Positions 22,529 to 33,551 of a stretch of DNA of 64,000 bases are shown in pieces. A program made the translations under genes and the position numbers. The DNA lies in the NCBI GenBank assembly GCA_030686995.1, contig CM060704.1, positions 114,016,042 through 114,080,041 on the forward strand, read 5' to 3'. Numbering within the stretch: position 1 is the first letter of the stretch; the number at the start of each line of letters is the position of its first letter. This stretch comes from Artemisia argyi (Eukaryota > Streptophyta > Magnoliopsida > Asterales > Asteraceae). The notes under the pieces were generated by a model. That model saw nothing but the letters and a program-made list of their open reading frames with translations, was not told the DNA's origin and ran no database searches.

Positions 22529-25500
22529 ATGATTCCTCGGTTTCCTGAAACTCCCGGTATTAGTGGAGATAGCATGGAAATTGATGGTGATCCTTTTCAT
22601 CATTCGGTAAGCTGACATTTCTATACATGACGTTATGTTGATTTTTGCTAGTTAGTTGTTCTCTGTAATTTCTATGTATTTATGCTTTGTAATTGTGGCT
22701 GCCAATTTGTTTCGGTTTTTCAAAGTATGATGATGGCACTAAAATGTTAAATCATTCTGTTCTAAAGGGCATTTTCGACTGGTTACGAGGACTCAAAGAC
22801 ATAATATTATTTGCTACTGTGATCTTACTATACTGTTATGCTGTTTGGTTCATGCTATGACATAATATTATTTTGTGCTTCGACATGTAACATGTAATAC
22901 ATAATGTGCTTATCAATTGTATACTATGTCTTATGATATGTATGCACTACTTTTGCATCATTGCTTAGGAACTTTATTCTGTAATTACTTGTATTTGTAT
23001 GACTTCAAAATCGTGATGGTTTGATTAGTTATGTTTTATAGATAATTGAAAACTTGATACTTTACAGGAGGCGGTTCCAAAGCTACTAGACACTGATGTA
23101 CAGTTATCTCGCCATCGCATATCGGTATTTCTTTCTACACATACTGCCTATGAGTTGCTCCCAGAATCTGGCAAGGTTTGTCATCTGAACTATTCTTATT
23201 GTCCGGTTATTTTGACAAATTGTTACTGCTGTTGTAATTGTTAAATGCGCACTCCTTGTATTATGTAGGTAGTTGCTTTGGATGTCAGCCTACCAGTTAA
23301 GCAAGCTTTCCATATTCTCTATGAACAGGTAACACAGCATGAACTATTTTTTATGCTAACATATGACTATATACTATTTTAACTTGTGCCTATGATTTAG
23401 AAGTATATGTTTCATGGTTCAGATCCCACTCTCACTTTAATTATCTGAATAAGGGCCTTGGAGCTGATTTATATTAAAAATGATGGTTCTGGGGCACTAT
23501 GGAATTGTTTTTTTAAATTGAGGAATTGTTTTATTAAATTGAGGAATAGCAATAGGAAAGGTAATAGGAATACTAAGGAATGCAATGGGTATTAAATTAT
23601 CATTAATTTTGCTTGGTTCATGCTAAAAGCACACAAAACACACTCTCTTTTACATGTATATTAGATGACACAACATGTTATGAATCAGTGGTTGCAATCA
23701 ATTGTTTTAAACTATACTTATTTTTTCTTTTCAATTTAACCTAGAATCATAAAGTTTTGCGTTTGGTAGTTGTACACTTGTACTACTAATTAATAGGTTG
23801 CTATTATTTTCAAGAACATCATATAGAATCTTTTTTTAACATAATATATTTGATGACAAACTATAAAATTATGATGCTACAAAAATGATGTTCGCATGTA
23901 TTTATATATAAAGTGAAAATGAGTTGATATATTAACCTTCAAAAGGAGTATATAGTATCTTACGTATAATAATTAGTATTATCAATATATTGTAGTAAAT
24001 GTGATTGTAATGGGTAACATAAAAGAAAAGAAATAGAAATGCTGAATAATAATTGATTAGTCTATTTTGGGCAATGATCCATTCCATTATACTAAACCAA
24101 CCATAGTTAACGATTGCCTTTACTATTCCTTACCCCTTAACACCCCCAAGGCTCCAACCAAGCATGCCCTAAGTTTCAACAAAACTATATATTGTTCCAA
24201 ATATGTGACCGCAGAGGCGCAGACCGCGTATGTAATATCAGCTTGGTTTCACCTATATAAATTTTACCTTCTTGATGCATGATTTTGAGAGGGTTATTGG
24301 TCATTTAATGATGCGGGGACCCAGTTTATCAGGTTCCCTACATTTTTATGTCTTGTAGTGCTGTATAAATAACTATGTAATCATGTTAATGTCATTCTTT
24401 TAAGATGACCTTTAAGCCTACTTGAACTGTAGCCCACTAGCCTTTTTGCATTCGAAATGTATTCTCCTTGAACTACTTTTCATGAGTCATGATTTTGCTG
24501 GTCTTTCTTTCTGGTGTAAAAAAAGGAATTTAATGTCTATTATATACTAAAAGAGGCTTTAATATACACTCATGTCTAGTTATCCTTTAGGAAAATTGAC
24601 CACCATACCATGCTTAATATTAATTAAGGAAGTGCAACATTTCAGAGCCTTTTTGAAAGCATTAGATGGGAATCTATTTGGTGATGTGAGATTAGTTGAG
24701 GGTAACAGGACCTCGAGTTAACTCATTAGATTATGGTTGGCACTTGTTTTTTGGTATAATGTTATGTTTGACCGGGGCTTTTGCACTGTTCATTATGTAA
24801 CATACTTGAGAACATCGAACTTTGAATTTAATCGCCTTACGCATTAATGAAACATAGCATTAGCCTAACATAAATTTACAAAAGTACCCTCGCCTTGTTC
24901 TGAAGTGTATAACGTTTACAAAATGGAATACAGTTTTGACAGTATTAGCTGTTGGATAGTAGAACTTGCATGTTGCAACCATATCTCATCATTTCATCAT
25001 CTGTACACTTTTTATATTTTCAAACAAATAACACACCACAACATTACCTTTTACACCCTCCAACACTCTGAAGCACACACTGATAGTTGTCATGGGTTCA
25101 ATTATGACTAGTGGTCATTCCTTATTTGCCACATTTGTTCATCTCTTTAGGGTGCGTTTGGTATGCATTTTGGAATCACTATAGGTATAGGTTCGATAAG
25201 ATTCTTTGAGTTGAATATGAGTTTTATCTCTAATAGGTTGTGGTCCCACCATCAATGTACTCACAAAATCTCTAATTCTCACAGTAAATTGATGGAATGA
25301 GTTCAAACCAACCTCTAGTGGGGTATATGGAGTATGACAATTACGACTCCTATATTTGATACTGATATATGTCAATCAAACATTAATAATGATACACATT
25401 CCATTCCTTTATTACGATGCCCATCTACCAAACACACCCTTAGTTATTTCAGTCTCACATAAGGCAGCATACCTATTAAGCACATACAGACATGTTAGTC

Positions 25501-28500
25501 TTTCACTTATGTATAATATATAGACAAAGCACATCATATTCTAGCAAAAAAAGATATGTGTTGTCGATAGAAGGGTAGACCATATTGGAAATACCCAGGA
25601 TGTCAAAAGTATCTTTAACACAGCAGATGAGATTTGGCTGAGTTTAATATTCCATAGTTGTGTTTGTATAAAAGTTCATGAAATGATGCCATTCATGTTG
25701 CAAATTTATAGGGTTTCGTAACTTACTTTCCTATATCAGGTATATTGCTGTGTTCATATGAGTAAACTCACTTGCTTCCGAGATACTTCCTCACAGCTCA
25801 CGGTGTTGTGATGCTTGAACTGTCACATCTGACCATGAGCATATGGTTTGTCTAACTTACTTATGTTTACAGGGAATTTCAGTCGCCCCTCTTTGGGACC
25901 ATGGTGTTGGTCGATTTGTTGGAATACTCAGTCCATTAGACTTCATCTTGATACTTAGAGAGGTATGACAATAACAGATTCTTGATATGTGATCCTAAAT
26001 CAGATTCTTGATTATGTGATCCATTCTACATGAATTGGGCTCTATGACAATAATAATGTGTATTTGATTGTGTAAAATTCAGCTGGGGAATCATGGATCA
26101 GACTTGACAGAGGAAGAGCTTGAGACCCATGCCATATCAGCGTGGAAAGAGGGGAAGTTACAGCTTACGAGGAAATTTGATGGTAATGGATCAGTGCACC
26201 CACGGCGTCTCATTGAGGTAAGTGCCTCTTTTGATAATTCTTATAAATATTTGTTTGCACTGATTATAGACATTCTATTATCCCTCCTTAAGCAAGTTCT
26301 GTAGACTAGCGTGTCTTAGAATTTGGATGGTGGTAACAGTGTAACACCTTAAGAATTAAGCTTGACCGGCAAAATGATAAGCTAGGTGTCTGACCCTTTT
26401 TAGAATGGATGCTTAACCCTTTGTAAAAGTGGATTTGACATAAAGTTTTTGTGTGTTGCAATGATAAGCTTGACAAGTAGACATGGTTAAATACCAGAGT
26501 GTGTGTGTGTGTGTACTGCAGCATCAGCTAATTTTGTGTAATTGTTTTGCAAATATGACAAATATCTTTACCTCCTTTCACTTAATATCGTTTTAAAACA
26601 TTTTTGCCAGAAATATGGCTGATTCCTTGTTTCAATAAAATGTCATAACAATTAGGATCTATCTATAATTAGTTCTAAGTTCTAACAATTCAATATATAT
26701 TGAGTACAAGGGATTTTTAATTGGACACTCAATGTTCGTTCAACTACTATACTTTATGTAGAAGGGAAGTGTATAGTTCGGTTATATCTCCATCTTACTA
26801 AAAATAAAATGTTGATTTAGCAGTATAATCTTTTAGAATTTTAATGGTGGAGTCAGTGTTGTAAATATCGGTCTTGGCGGCCGATATATCAGTGATATAT
26901 CGCTTATCGGCGGTCGACCGATACGATATTTCACTTATTGGTCAAATTTATCGGTTTGGTCAAAATTGGTCAAATATCGGTCATATCGGTCAAATATCGG
27001 TCATATCAGTCAAATTTATCGGTCAAATATCGGTCATATCGGTCAAATTTATCGGTCCAGGTTCTTTCCAATCAATCAGTCATATATTGGAGTTTAATTG
27101 GAGCACTTTGGTAGTATACCGGTTCTCTCTTATAAGTTATAAATATAATTTATGTTTTGTTTTGTATTACATATGTTGCATTTCAAAAATATACATAAAT
27201 TTCTTTACAATTTATGGTCTCCGATATATCACTGATATATCGCCGCCATATCGGTCTTGGCGCTTGGCGGTGGTCGACCGCCGAGGTACCGCCGAGCGAT
27301 ATTTACAACACTGGGTGGAGTAGAGGTGCTAAGGTTGTAAATATCATGTCAATGAATTCTTTATTTTAATCAATGTTGTACTTTGTCTTTTTCAAGTTGG
27401 GTAATCGTATTGTTTGTCAAGCTAGCACTTGCTACTATTGAGTTCGTTTTTCGTGTAATCATGGGTGTTAAAAGTTGTTTGATCAGAATAATTAGTGTTC
27501 CCTAGTGTTGACTTGGTCATTTACGACATCCGACGTAGGTTTAGGATGTTAGGGAGAACCTTCTTCTGAATAACAATATTGGAAAAAATGGCTAGTTGAA
27601 TTTAACACGGAAAACTATTTGCTCAATGTTTTAAACTGTTTTAGTTCTTATTTTCTGGTGTTCGGTAGGGTGGTACCTTTCTCAGAATTTTATCTTCATC
27701 ACAAAATATGTTTTTACAGACATTAAATAAATGTATGCGACGCAAGGCTACATATCTCCTTGGATATGAATTACAAATTTAGACCATGCTCTAAATTCGA
27801 GATCACACAAAAGACCAAACTGTCAGATTAACCTAGAATACTTTATTAAAGACATCCTATCCATCTTTTACTTTGCTTATGTGAGATTCGTAAGATGCCA
27901 CATCTCAGCTACTTTTATGGTTTTGATGTTTTGAAGGTCAGGGTTAGCATTAATCTGACCACCTCAAAAATACATTCTACAGTTCGAGCCCCTTTTCTTA
28001 TAATATGCGTGTTTGTTCTGTCCATATGCAATACACTGTAGGTGAAATGACCCAACAGCCAAATAATACTTCAAACTGACTTTCATTTGATTGAGGTTAA
28101 TATTTTGTCTCAAGTGACTCCATATTTGCTAGACGCTCAAGGGTTCTTGTTAATATGGTTGCAAATATATTTTATAACAGCAATACCCAAATTCTTTTCA
28201 AATAAAGCATTTAGTAGATTGGTATGCATTAACCAATGACGGATCTAGGATTTTTAAACGTATGTGGCACAAAAAAACTATACCAAGTCTTGACGAATTT
28301 AAACTGAAAGTACGATAGCATATAAATAACTAATAGTTAAGTATATTTGTCTCATTTAAATGGATTCATCTATAATCGTGTGTGTACATATCACTATTTA
28401 ACCCCATGTCGGAGACTAACACGGAGTAATTTGTCCATTTGGATTAATTTAGACTTTGTTACATTTTAGTGGGCTTAGTTTAAATTGGGCTTCACCAATT

Positions 28501-31166
28501 TTGTTCAAGAACAATTTTAATATATGTTTGTTTCTTATTTTAATGATTCTTCTCATTTGATCCTTACAAATATGGGGTAAGGATCTAGTGAGAAGAAATC
28601 TTAAAATGAGAAGAATGAGGAATAACTATAACCGCATATTTGAGATGCATCGACTTGAATTAGATGCATCTCTATTCATTTAGATGCCTCACAATTAGTT
28701 TCGAAAGTGATTTTGAAGTGAAAACGATTCAAAGTAGTACTAGCAACAAATTTGACCCACAGAGGACGAAAAATACATAGGATTCGTCTAACTTGATGAA
28801 ATGCATCTAATATATGTATTTGCATCTAATTTTTAGCTAGAAGATATATTAATATGCATCTAAAAGATTAAGGATGCATTTAATTCAAATTGATGCATCT
28901 CTAATGTGTATTTATAGTTATTTCTCATCCTTCTTATTTTAAGGATTCTTCTCATTTGATCCTTACAAATATGAAATACTATAAGAAACCTCCACTTTAA
29001 TGAAAAAAAATGTAACTCATTGAAACATTCTATGTGTGGCCCGTGCCACAGGTGGCCAGCCTATAGATCCGCCCCTGGCATTAACAATACCCGTTTCTGT
29101 CTTAGCTACTTCTTAGTTTACCATTTAGCTTTATGAATACAAGATAACCTGGACCGACCCATTCATTAGAATATGGGCCGAAACTGCATCTATGATTGAG
29201 TTGGTATCGTGTAATGTTAAAGATGCTCAAGTTTCAATTTCTAGAATTGTAATATGTGAAACTGTGTTTGGGAGTCATTATATTCTGATCCTAAACTGCT
29301 ATGCAGGCTGGGCCTCACGATTCACTGAAAGAGGTTGCGTTGAAGCTGTTGCAAAACAAGGTTGCTAGCATTCCAATCATCTCACATGATGGTACAGTCC
29401 CGCAGCTGCTACATTTGGCATCCCTAACTGGAGTTCTTAAATGTATGTTTTTTCTTCTTTCTTAAATAACATTCAATGCATATGCGTATCATATGAAATG
29501 TGTTACTAACAGAACACAACCTATTCCAGGTATCTGCAGACATTTTAAACATTCACCCGCCTCCTTGCCAATTCTTCAACAACCAATTTGTTCAATTCCG
29601 TTGGGCACGTGGGTCCCCAAGATCGGTGAATCAAACGGACGGCCTTTTGCAATGTTGAGACCCAATGCCTCTCTTAGTGATGCCTTAACTTTATTAGTTC
29701 AAGGTATTTATAATATCAAGTTGGAGTATACCAATAAGCTCTTCATTCAGTGTTGTAATTTTTACTATATAATAATTATATCCCACTACAGCTGAAGTGA
29801 GTGCCGTACCTATAGTGGATGATAATGACTCATTGCTGGATATATACAGCCGAAGGTAAATTTTAGTTTACTCCAATGTTGTTGTTTGATTCTTTTTATG
29901 CATCATTTTCTTAGACGTGTTGTTTTTTTGGCATTTTTCCTTGACAGCGATATCACTGCATTGGCAAAAGACCGAGCATATGCCCAAATTCACCTTAGTG
30001 AACTCAGCATTCACCAGGTAGGTGGTGATACAGATTCAACATGTAATTTGATATCATTTTATACTTCTGTAGACCTAATTTGTTGGTATGCTGTATGCTA
30101 TTTGCACATTTTCAGTGTTGCAAAAATCGGTCTGGTGATTTGAGTAAATCGGCCATATAGTCGGCCAGATAAAAAATTGGAATATTTTTTGGTAAAAAAA
30201 GGGGTTAAAATCAGCACAAATTACGTTTTTAGACATTAGCGGTATCAAGTTTAATTAATGTTGGTGAGAATCGATTTGAGAAAACTATGTAAACTGTGAA
30301 CTATTTGAACCTTAATGTCATATACATAATTTCAAATTTCAAATGTGACATAGAAATTTCTAATCTGGTCAATCACCGACGAATCCCCGCCTAGGCCGAT
30401 TACTAGCTACAAGGGGGTCGACCGCCCGTCTAGCGCCCAGTGGTTTTTACAACATTGCACATTTTACTGTATTTACATATTGTCATATCCTTCTATAAAG
30501 TTCATATCTAAAATTCTATATTCGATCTTGATAAGACATATAAACATATATTTACATTCAGGCATTACAACTTACTCAAGAAGCAAGTGCAACATATGGG
30601 TTTTTTAACGGACAAAGGTGTCATATGTGTTTGAGATCTGATCCGCTGCATAAAGTTATGGATAGGCTCGCTATTCCTGGTAATTAAGCTCAGCAACTAA
30701 TTTTAGATCTTCGTGTTGGCAATTTGACCTGTTTGCTTATGGGTCAGTCAGATTTGGATTGTGCTATACCTCAAATGGGTCAATTTGGTTTGTTTTAGCT
30801 ATATAAGTGGCACGTGGCAATTGGTTGAAACTCACAAAAAAAGCTTCAAGTCCATGCAAGTTCCTAAAACGTCAAGGGTGATTATTTAGAATAGCTGGTT
30901 TCACACATTATTTTATTATATTTTGATATAAACATGGACAGTGTTTGCGAGTCAACCGAACCATACTAAAATGCCCCGTTTGACCCATTACCCACATGGC
31001 GATCTTTATCTGCTCAGATGTTTGGTTTTTTCTTATCCCTTTGTAATCTCATGGCTGTAATCAATTACTTCCAGGAGTTAGAAGACTCGTTATAGTGGAA
31101 GCAGGAAGCAAGCGTGTAGAGGGCATCATTTCATTAACTGATTTATTCAAGTTTTTGCTTGGATAA
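22529..31166 (+). CDS. SNF4: SNF4/AKIN-beta-gamma-like SnRK1 regulatory subunit (CBS protein), 11 coding exons
   Basis: Coding exons: 22529-22606, 23068-23175, 23269-23328, 25873-25962, 26083-26217, 29307-29442, 29530-29703, 29792-29855, 29948-30017, 30562-30679, 31075-31166. All introns have GT/AG ends, phases agree, and the join gives 374 residues without a stop. Four CBS repeats are visible at about residues 47-112, 153-205, 237-292 and 327-374, with '[16 protein letters not shown]', 'IPIISHDG...[12 protein letters not shown]', '[19 protein letters not shown]' and '[19 protein letters not shown]'. The protein aligns along its length with plant SNF4, the gamma-type subunit that binds SnRK1 kinase and beta subunits in energy sensing. 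Arabidopsis SNF4 is about 490 residues, the extra part being an N-terminal CBM48. That part is not visible here, although codons for E-S-D, homologous to the residues before the family's D-M, precede the chosen ATG. The start is therefore uncertain. Introns 3, 5 and 9 are enlarged by transposons. Confidence 0.9.
23453..24169. mobile_element. MITE in SNF4 intron 3 (TAA target duplication)
   Basis: 717-bp element beginning GGGCCTTGGAG and ending CCAAGCATGCCC, with the 3-bp duplication TAA (23450-23452, 24170-24172), as in PIF/Harbinger elements. The match continues loosely inward: 'ggaatagcaatagg...taaggaatg' at the left against its complement at the right. The short perfect part of the TIR leaves some doubt. 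Confidence 0.5.
25150..25439. mobile_element. Tourist-like MITE in SNF4 intron 3
   Basis: 290 bp, TIRs GGGTGCGTTTGGTA / TACCAAACACACCC (one mismatch in 14) and the 3-bp duplication TTA (25147-25149, 25440-25442). Size, TIR and duplication fit PIF/Harbinger-derived Tourist MITEs. Non-coding. Confidence 0.85.
26854..27313. mobile_element. hAT-type MITE in SNF4 intron 5
   Basis: 460 bp, perfect 17-bp TIRs (CAGTGTTGTAAATATCG and complement) and the perfect 8-bp duplication GGTGGAGT (26846-26853, 27314-27321), diagnostic of hAT. The left part holds a tandem array of 'aatatcggtcatatcggtc' units (about 26940-27060); both ends carry a 'cggtcgaccg' block. The 149-codon frame at 26874-27323 is an artefact of these repeats. 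Confidence 0.92.
28234..29077. mobile_element. hAT-like element in SNF4 intron 5, host of a nested element
   Basis: Ends CAATGACGGATCTA and TAGATCCGCCCCTG (imperfect TIRs) with the perfect 8-bp duplication GCATTAAC (28226-28233, 29078-29085). The 'ggggcggatcta' end is a widespread plant hAT terminus. 844 bp in total, of which about 390 bp is the nested element. No transposase. Confidence 0.85.
28577..28966. mobile_element. Mutator-like element with ~60-bp TIRs nested in the hAT-like element
   Basis: Left arm starting GTAAGGATCTAGTGAGAAGA and right arm ending ATTTGATCCTTAC are inverted copies over about 60 bp. Flanks AAATATGGG and AAATATGAA resemble a 9-bp Mutator target duplication (7 of 9). 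A further copy of the right-end motif lies just left of the element (28545-28566), so the history may be more complex. The core repeats 'gatgcatct' motifs. Non-coding. Confidence 0.6.
30113..30457. mobile_element. hAT-type MITE in SNF4 intron 9
   Basis: 345 bp, TIRs CAGTGTTGCAAAAATC / GGTTTTTACAACATTG and the perfect 8-bp duplication CACATTTT (30105-30112, 30458-30465). The ends resemble those of the element at 26854, so both may be mobilised by the same transposase. Non-coding. Confidence 0.88.
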
Positions 31167-31871
31167 CCCAAGTACCCGACAACCGGTTTAGTCCTTATCA
31201 TATCCACTAAAACAAGTGAAGCTTCTTTCTTATGTTGAGTCTTTGGTTGGTACAAGTCTTGGGCTGTTGGCTCTCCAGTTTTATTTTTTCTTTAATTTTA
31301 TGGTATTAGTTACAAAAGAAATTTCTGTAAATTCCAGAGTATTCAATGTTTTCTTTTTGACCTGGCATTAATGTAAGTCATCACTGTCAAGTCAACTTTG
31401 CTGGTTCCAACTTGTGTCATCGAGTAAGATACATTTCTGACTTTTCAGCACCTCACCATGGTGCACAAGACCGATTTGGTTATGACCAGGATGTGTTGGG
31501 CTCATTTAGGATGCCGTAATGCTAAAAGATCTCTCTCTTATTTTTGTCTTCGTTTCTAATCATTTTATACCCAACAGCCAGCCGTTTTTAGGGGTATAGT
31601 TATCTATGAAAAGTTGATGCTACCATTTTCTAGCTATCTTGAAGCATATGCTCTCGTAATTCTGGTCGTGTTTCCATGTCTAGTATTGTAGAGATTCATT
31701 TTTAATATTACCTGCGTCCCAAAATAATTATCTCCAGGCAATAAATAGGTAGTTTAAGAAAATTGTATTTATTACAGCTTTGATTTTTGTAAAAGTCACA
31801 AAAAGATAGTTTTATCATTTGATAATTATTTAATGTTTTTATATATTCGTAGTTTTGTAAATAATAATGAT
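31167..31871. other. 3' untranslated and intergenic region of the SNF4-like gene
   Basis: Positions 31167-31400 are probably 3' UTR; I see no unambiguous polyadenylation signal. At 31713 'gcgtcccaaaataattatct' looks like a decayed Stowaway MITE end; its partner is not clear. No gene. Confidence 0.5.
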
Positions 31872-32095
31872 TTAATTACATAAATAGTCCTTATGTTTAG
31901 GCTTAAATTGCACGTTTCGTCCTTAACACTCAATGAATCGTTCTTGTGGTTGCCTTTTTTATGTTGACTCGTCCTTTGGCCGGACGGGCGTTGGTTTGTA
32001 TCGTTAACTACCCTCACGTGAGCGCCGCTGGAGGGGTAAACTGGTCTATTTTTGCTGCGAAACCATAGGGACGATTCTTGTTACAAGTTTGACCA
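31872..32095 (+). repeat. Left TIR of the Mutator-like element
   Basis: Inverted copy of 39606-39831. It also carries 'ctcacgtgag', a perfect E-box-type palindrome present in both arms. Confidence 0.75.
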
Positions 32096-32286
32096 GGTGT
32101 TTGTTTTTCTCCCTTAAGTTTCCCGCCTCAATCGTACCTGCTTCATCATTATAACCCTTACCACCACTCCAACAGCTCCTTCACTATTAAAACCACAACA
32201 ACTGCAACATCTCCTTCACCATTAAAACCCCCACCAAACCCCCACCACTACAGAGCCTCTTCACCAACACCAAACTAAACAAGGAA

Positions 32287-33376
32287 ATGAATTCACCCAC
32301 AGATCATCAATGGGAACAATCCCTCGATATAGATGACTTCGATCTCCGACCAACCTCGGTCTTCCGTGCCTGCAACAACCACCAAATACACCCTGAAAAG
32401 CCTGTTAGGATAATACTAGGTCTTGTAGGTATTGTTCAAGCGGCTAAGCTTCGTAAAATAGCGGATTCTCGAGAAGGTGGGGAGTAGTGTGTAATGTCGA
32501 CATAGGAGTATGTTAGGAAAGTTGTTGAGAATGTTGGTGAGGATGAGAATTTTACACGTGGGCCATGGGTTAGCGCGGTTGAGTTTGTGAATGCTAATTG
32601 GGGATTGTGAGTGGGTGTTTAGGAGGTATCAAGAACTTTCTCAAGAATGGGAAACTTAATCAAGTTGTTGCAATAATCAATTATTGTGCTCCCGAATGCG
32701 CTTGGCGATCTTACAGTATCTCTTAAAGATCTCTCAGGTACAATATCTGGTTCTATACATCACAAAGTCCTTATAGAGGAGGGTTATGGAAATGATATTA
32801 CTGTAGGATTTGTTTTGATACTTCATAACATTTCAATTTTTTCTCCTAAACCATCACTCAATTACATTAACCTCACAATGGAAAACTTAGGTAAGGTTTT
32901 CCACAAGTATACAGTTTCTGTAAATGGTAGTGGTGTCTTCTATACATCACAAAGTCCTTATAGGGGAGGGTTATGGAAATGATATTACTGTGCAATTTGT
33001 TTTGATACTTTATAATATTTCAATTTTTTCTCCTAAACCATCACTCAATTACATTAACATCACAATGAAAAACTTAGGTAAGATTTTCCACAAGTATACA
33101 GTTTCTGTAAATGGTAGTGGTGTCGGTGGTAGTGGAATGTTAAACGGAGAAGAAATAATCAAATTGTTAAAAGAAGAAGAACAGAGGGTTGAACAAGAGT
33201 GGCAGGCTGGTGGATATCTTATTGATCAACAGGATCAAATGAGATTATACCAAGAAGCATTAATCCATACATTGGAAGAAGAAGCAAGGGCTGACCAAGA
33301 GTGGCAGAACATACATAGGCAAGAACAAGGGTTGGAGGAGGAACATGAGAAACATCTATTCGAATTATATGTGTAA
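32287..33376 (+). pseudogene. HROB-type OB-fold protein gene (plant homologous-recombination OB-fold family), broken
   Basis: Starts at ATG 32287. Order: an N-terminal segment with 'RPTSVFRACNN', then 'GLVGIVQAAKLRKI' and 'EGGE', then 'GEDENFTRGPWVSAVEFV', then 'PNALGDLTVSLKDLSGTISG' and 'KVLIEEGYGNDITVG...LILHN', then a glutamate-rich coiled-coil-like tail ending 'LFELYV' (stop about 33374). I recognise this as the OB-fold core of the HROB/C17orf53 family, which helps load the MCM8-9 helicase in recombination repair; the match is from memory. Stops at about 32485 and 32500, and more around 32605-32680, break it. A 187-bp tandem duplication (unit starts 32751 and 32938) shifts the frame, so the tail continues in another frame. 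Not functional as read. Confidence 0.6.
32751..33124 (+). repeat. 187-bp direct tandem duplication within the HROB-like gene
   Basis: Copies 32751-32937 and 32938-33124 both begin TTCTATACATCACAAAGTCC and differ at a handful of positions. The length is not a multiple of three. Confidence 0.9.
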
Positions 33377-33551
33377 CTTAACTTTTAAGATTATGACCAA
33401 TTAACAAGAATGTCATGGAAGTTGTGCACTTGTAATAGTCACTTTGTAAAATGCATAATGTTTTCCCTCAATTTTCAGCATTTATGTTAACTTTGTCATT
33501 TATATTGTCATTACTTCCATCTACTTCTTGTTGAACAACCACATTGTTCCC

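Noticed and set aside
26874..27323. 149-codon open frame in SNF4 intron 5
   Set aside because: Lies in a hAT MITE and consists of its internal repeats and TIRs.
31713..31835. Stowaway-like MITE ('gcgtcccaaaataatta')
   Set aside because: Only one end recognisable; no inverted partner or TA duplication found.
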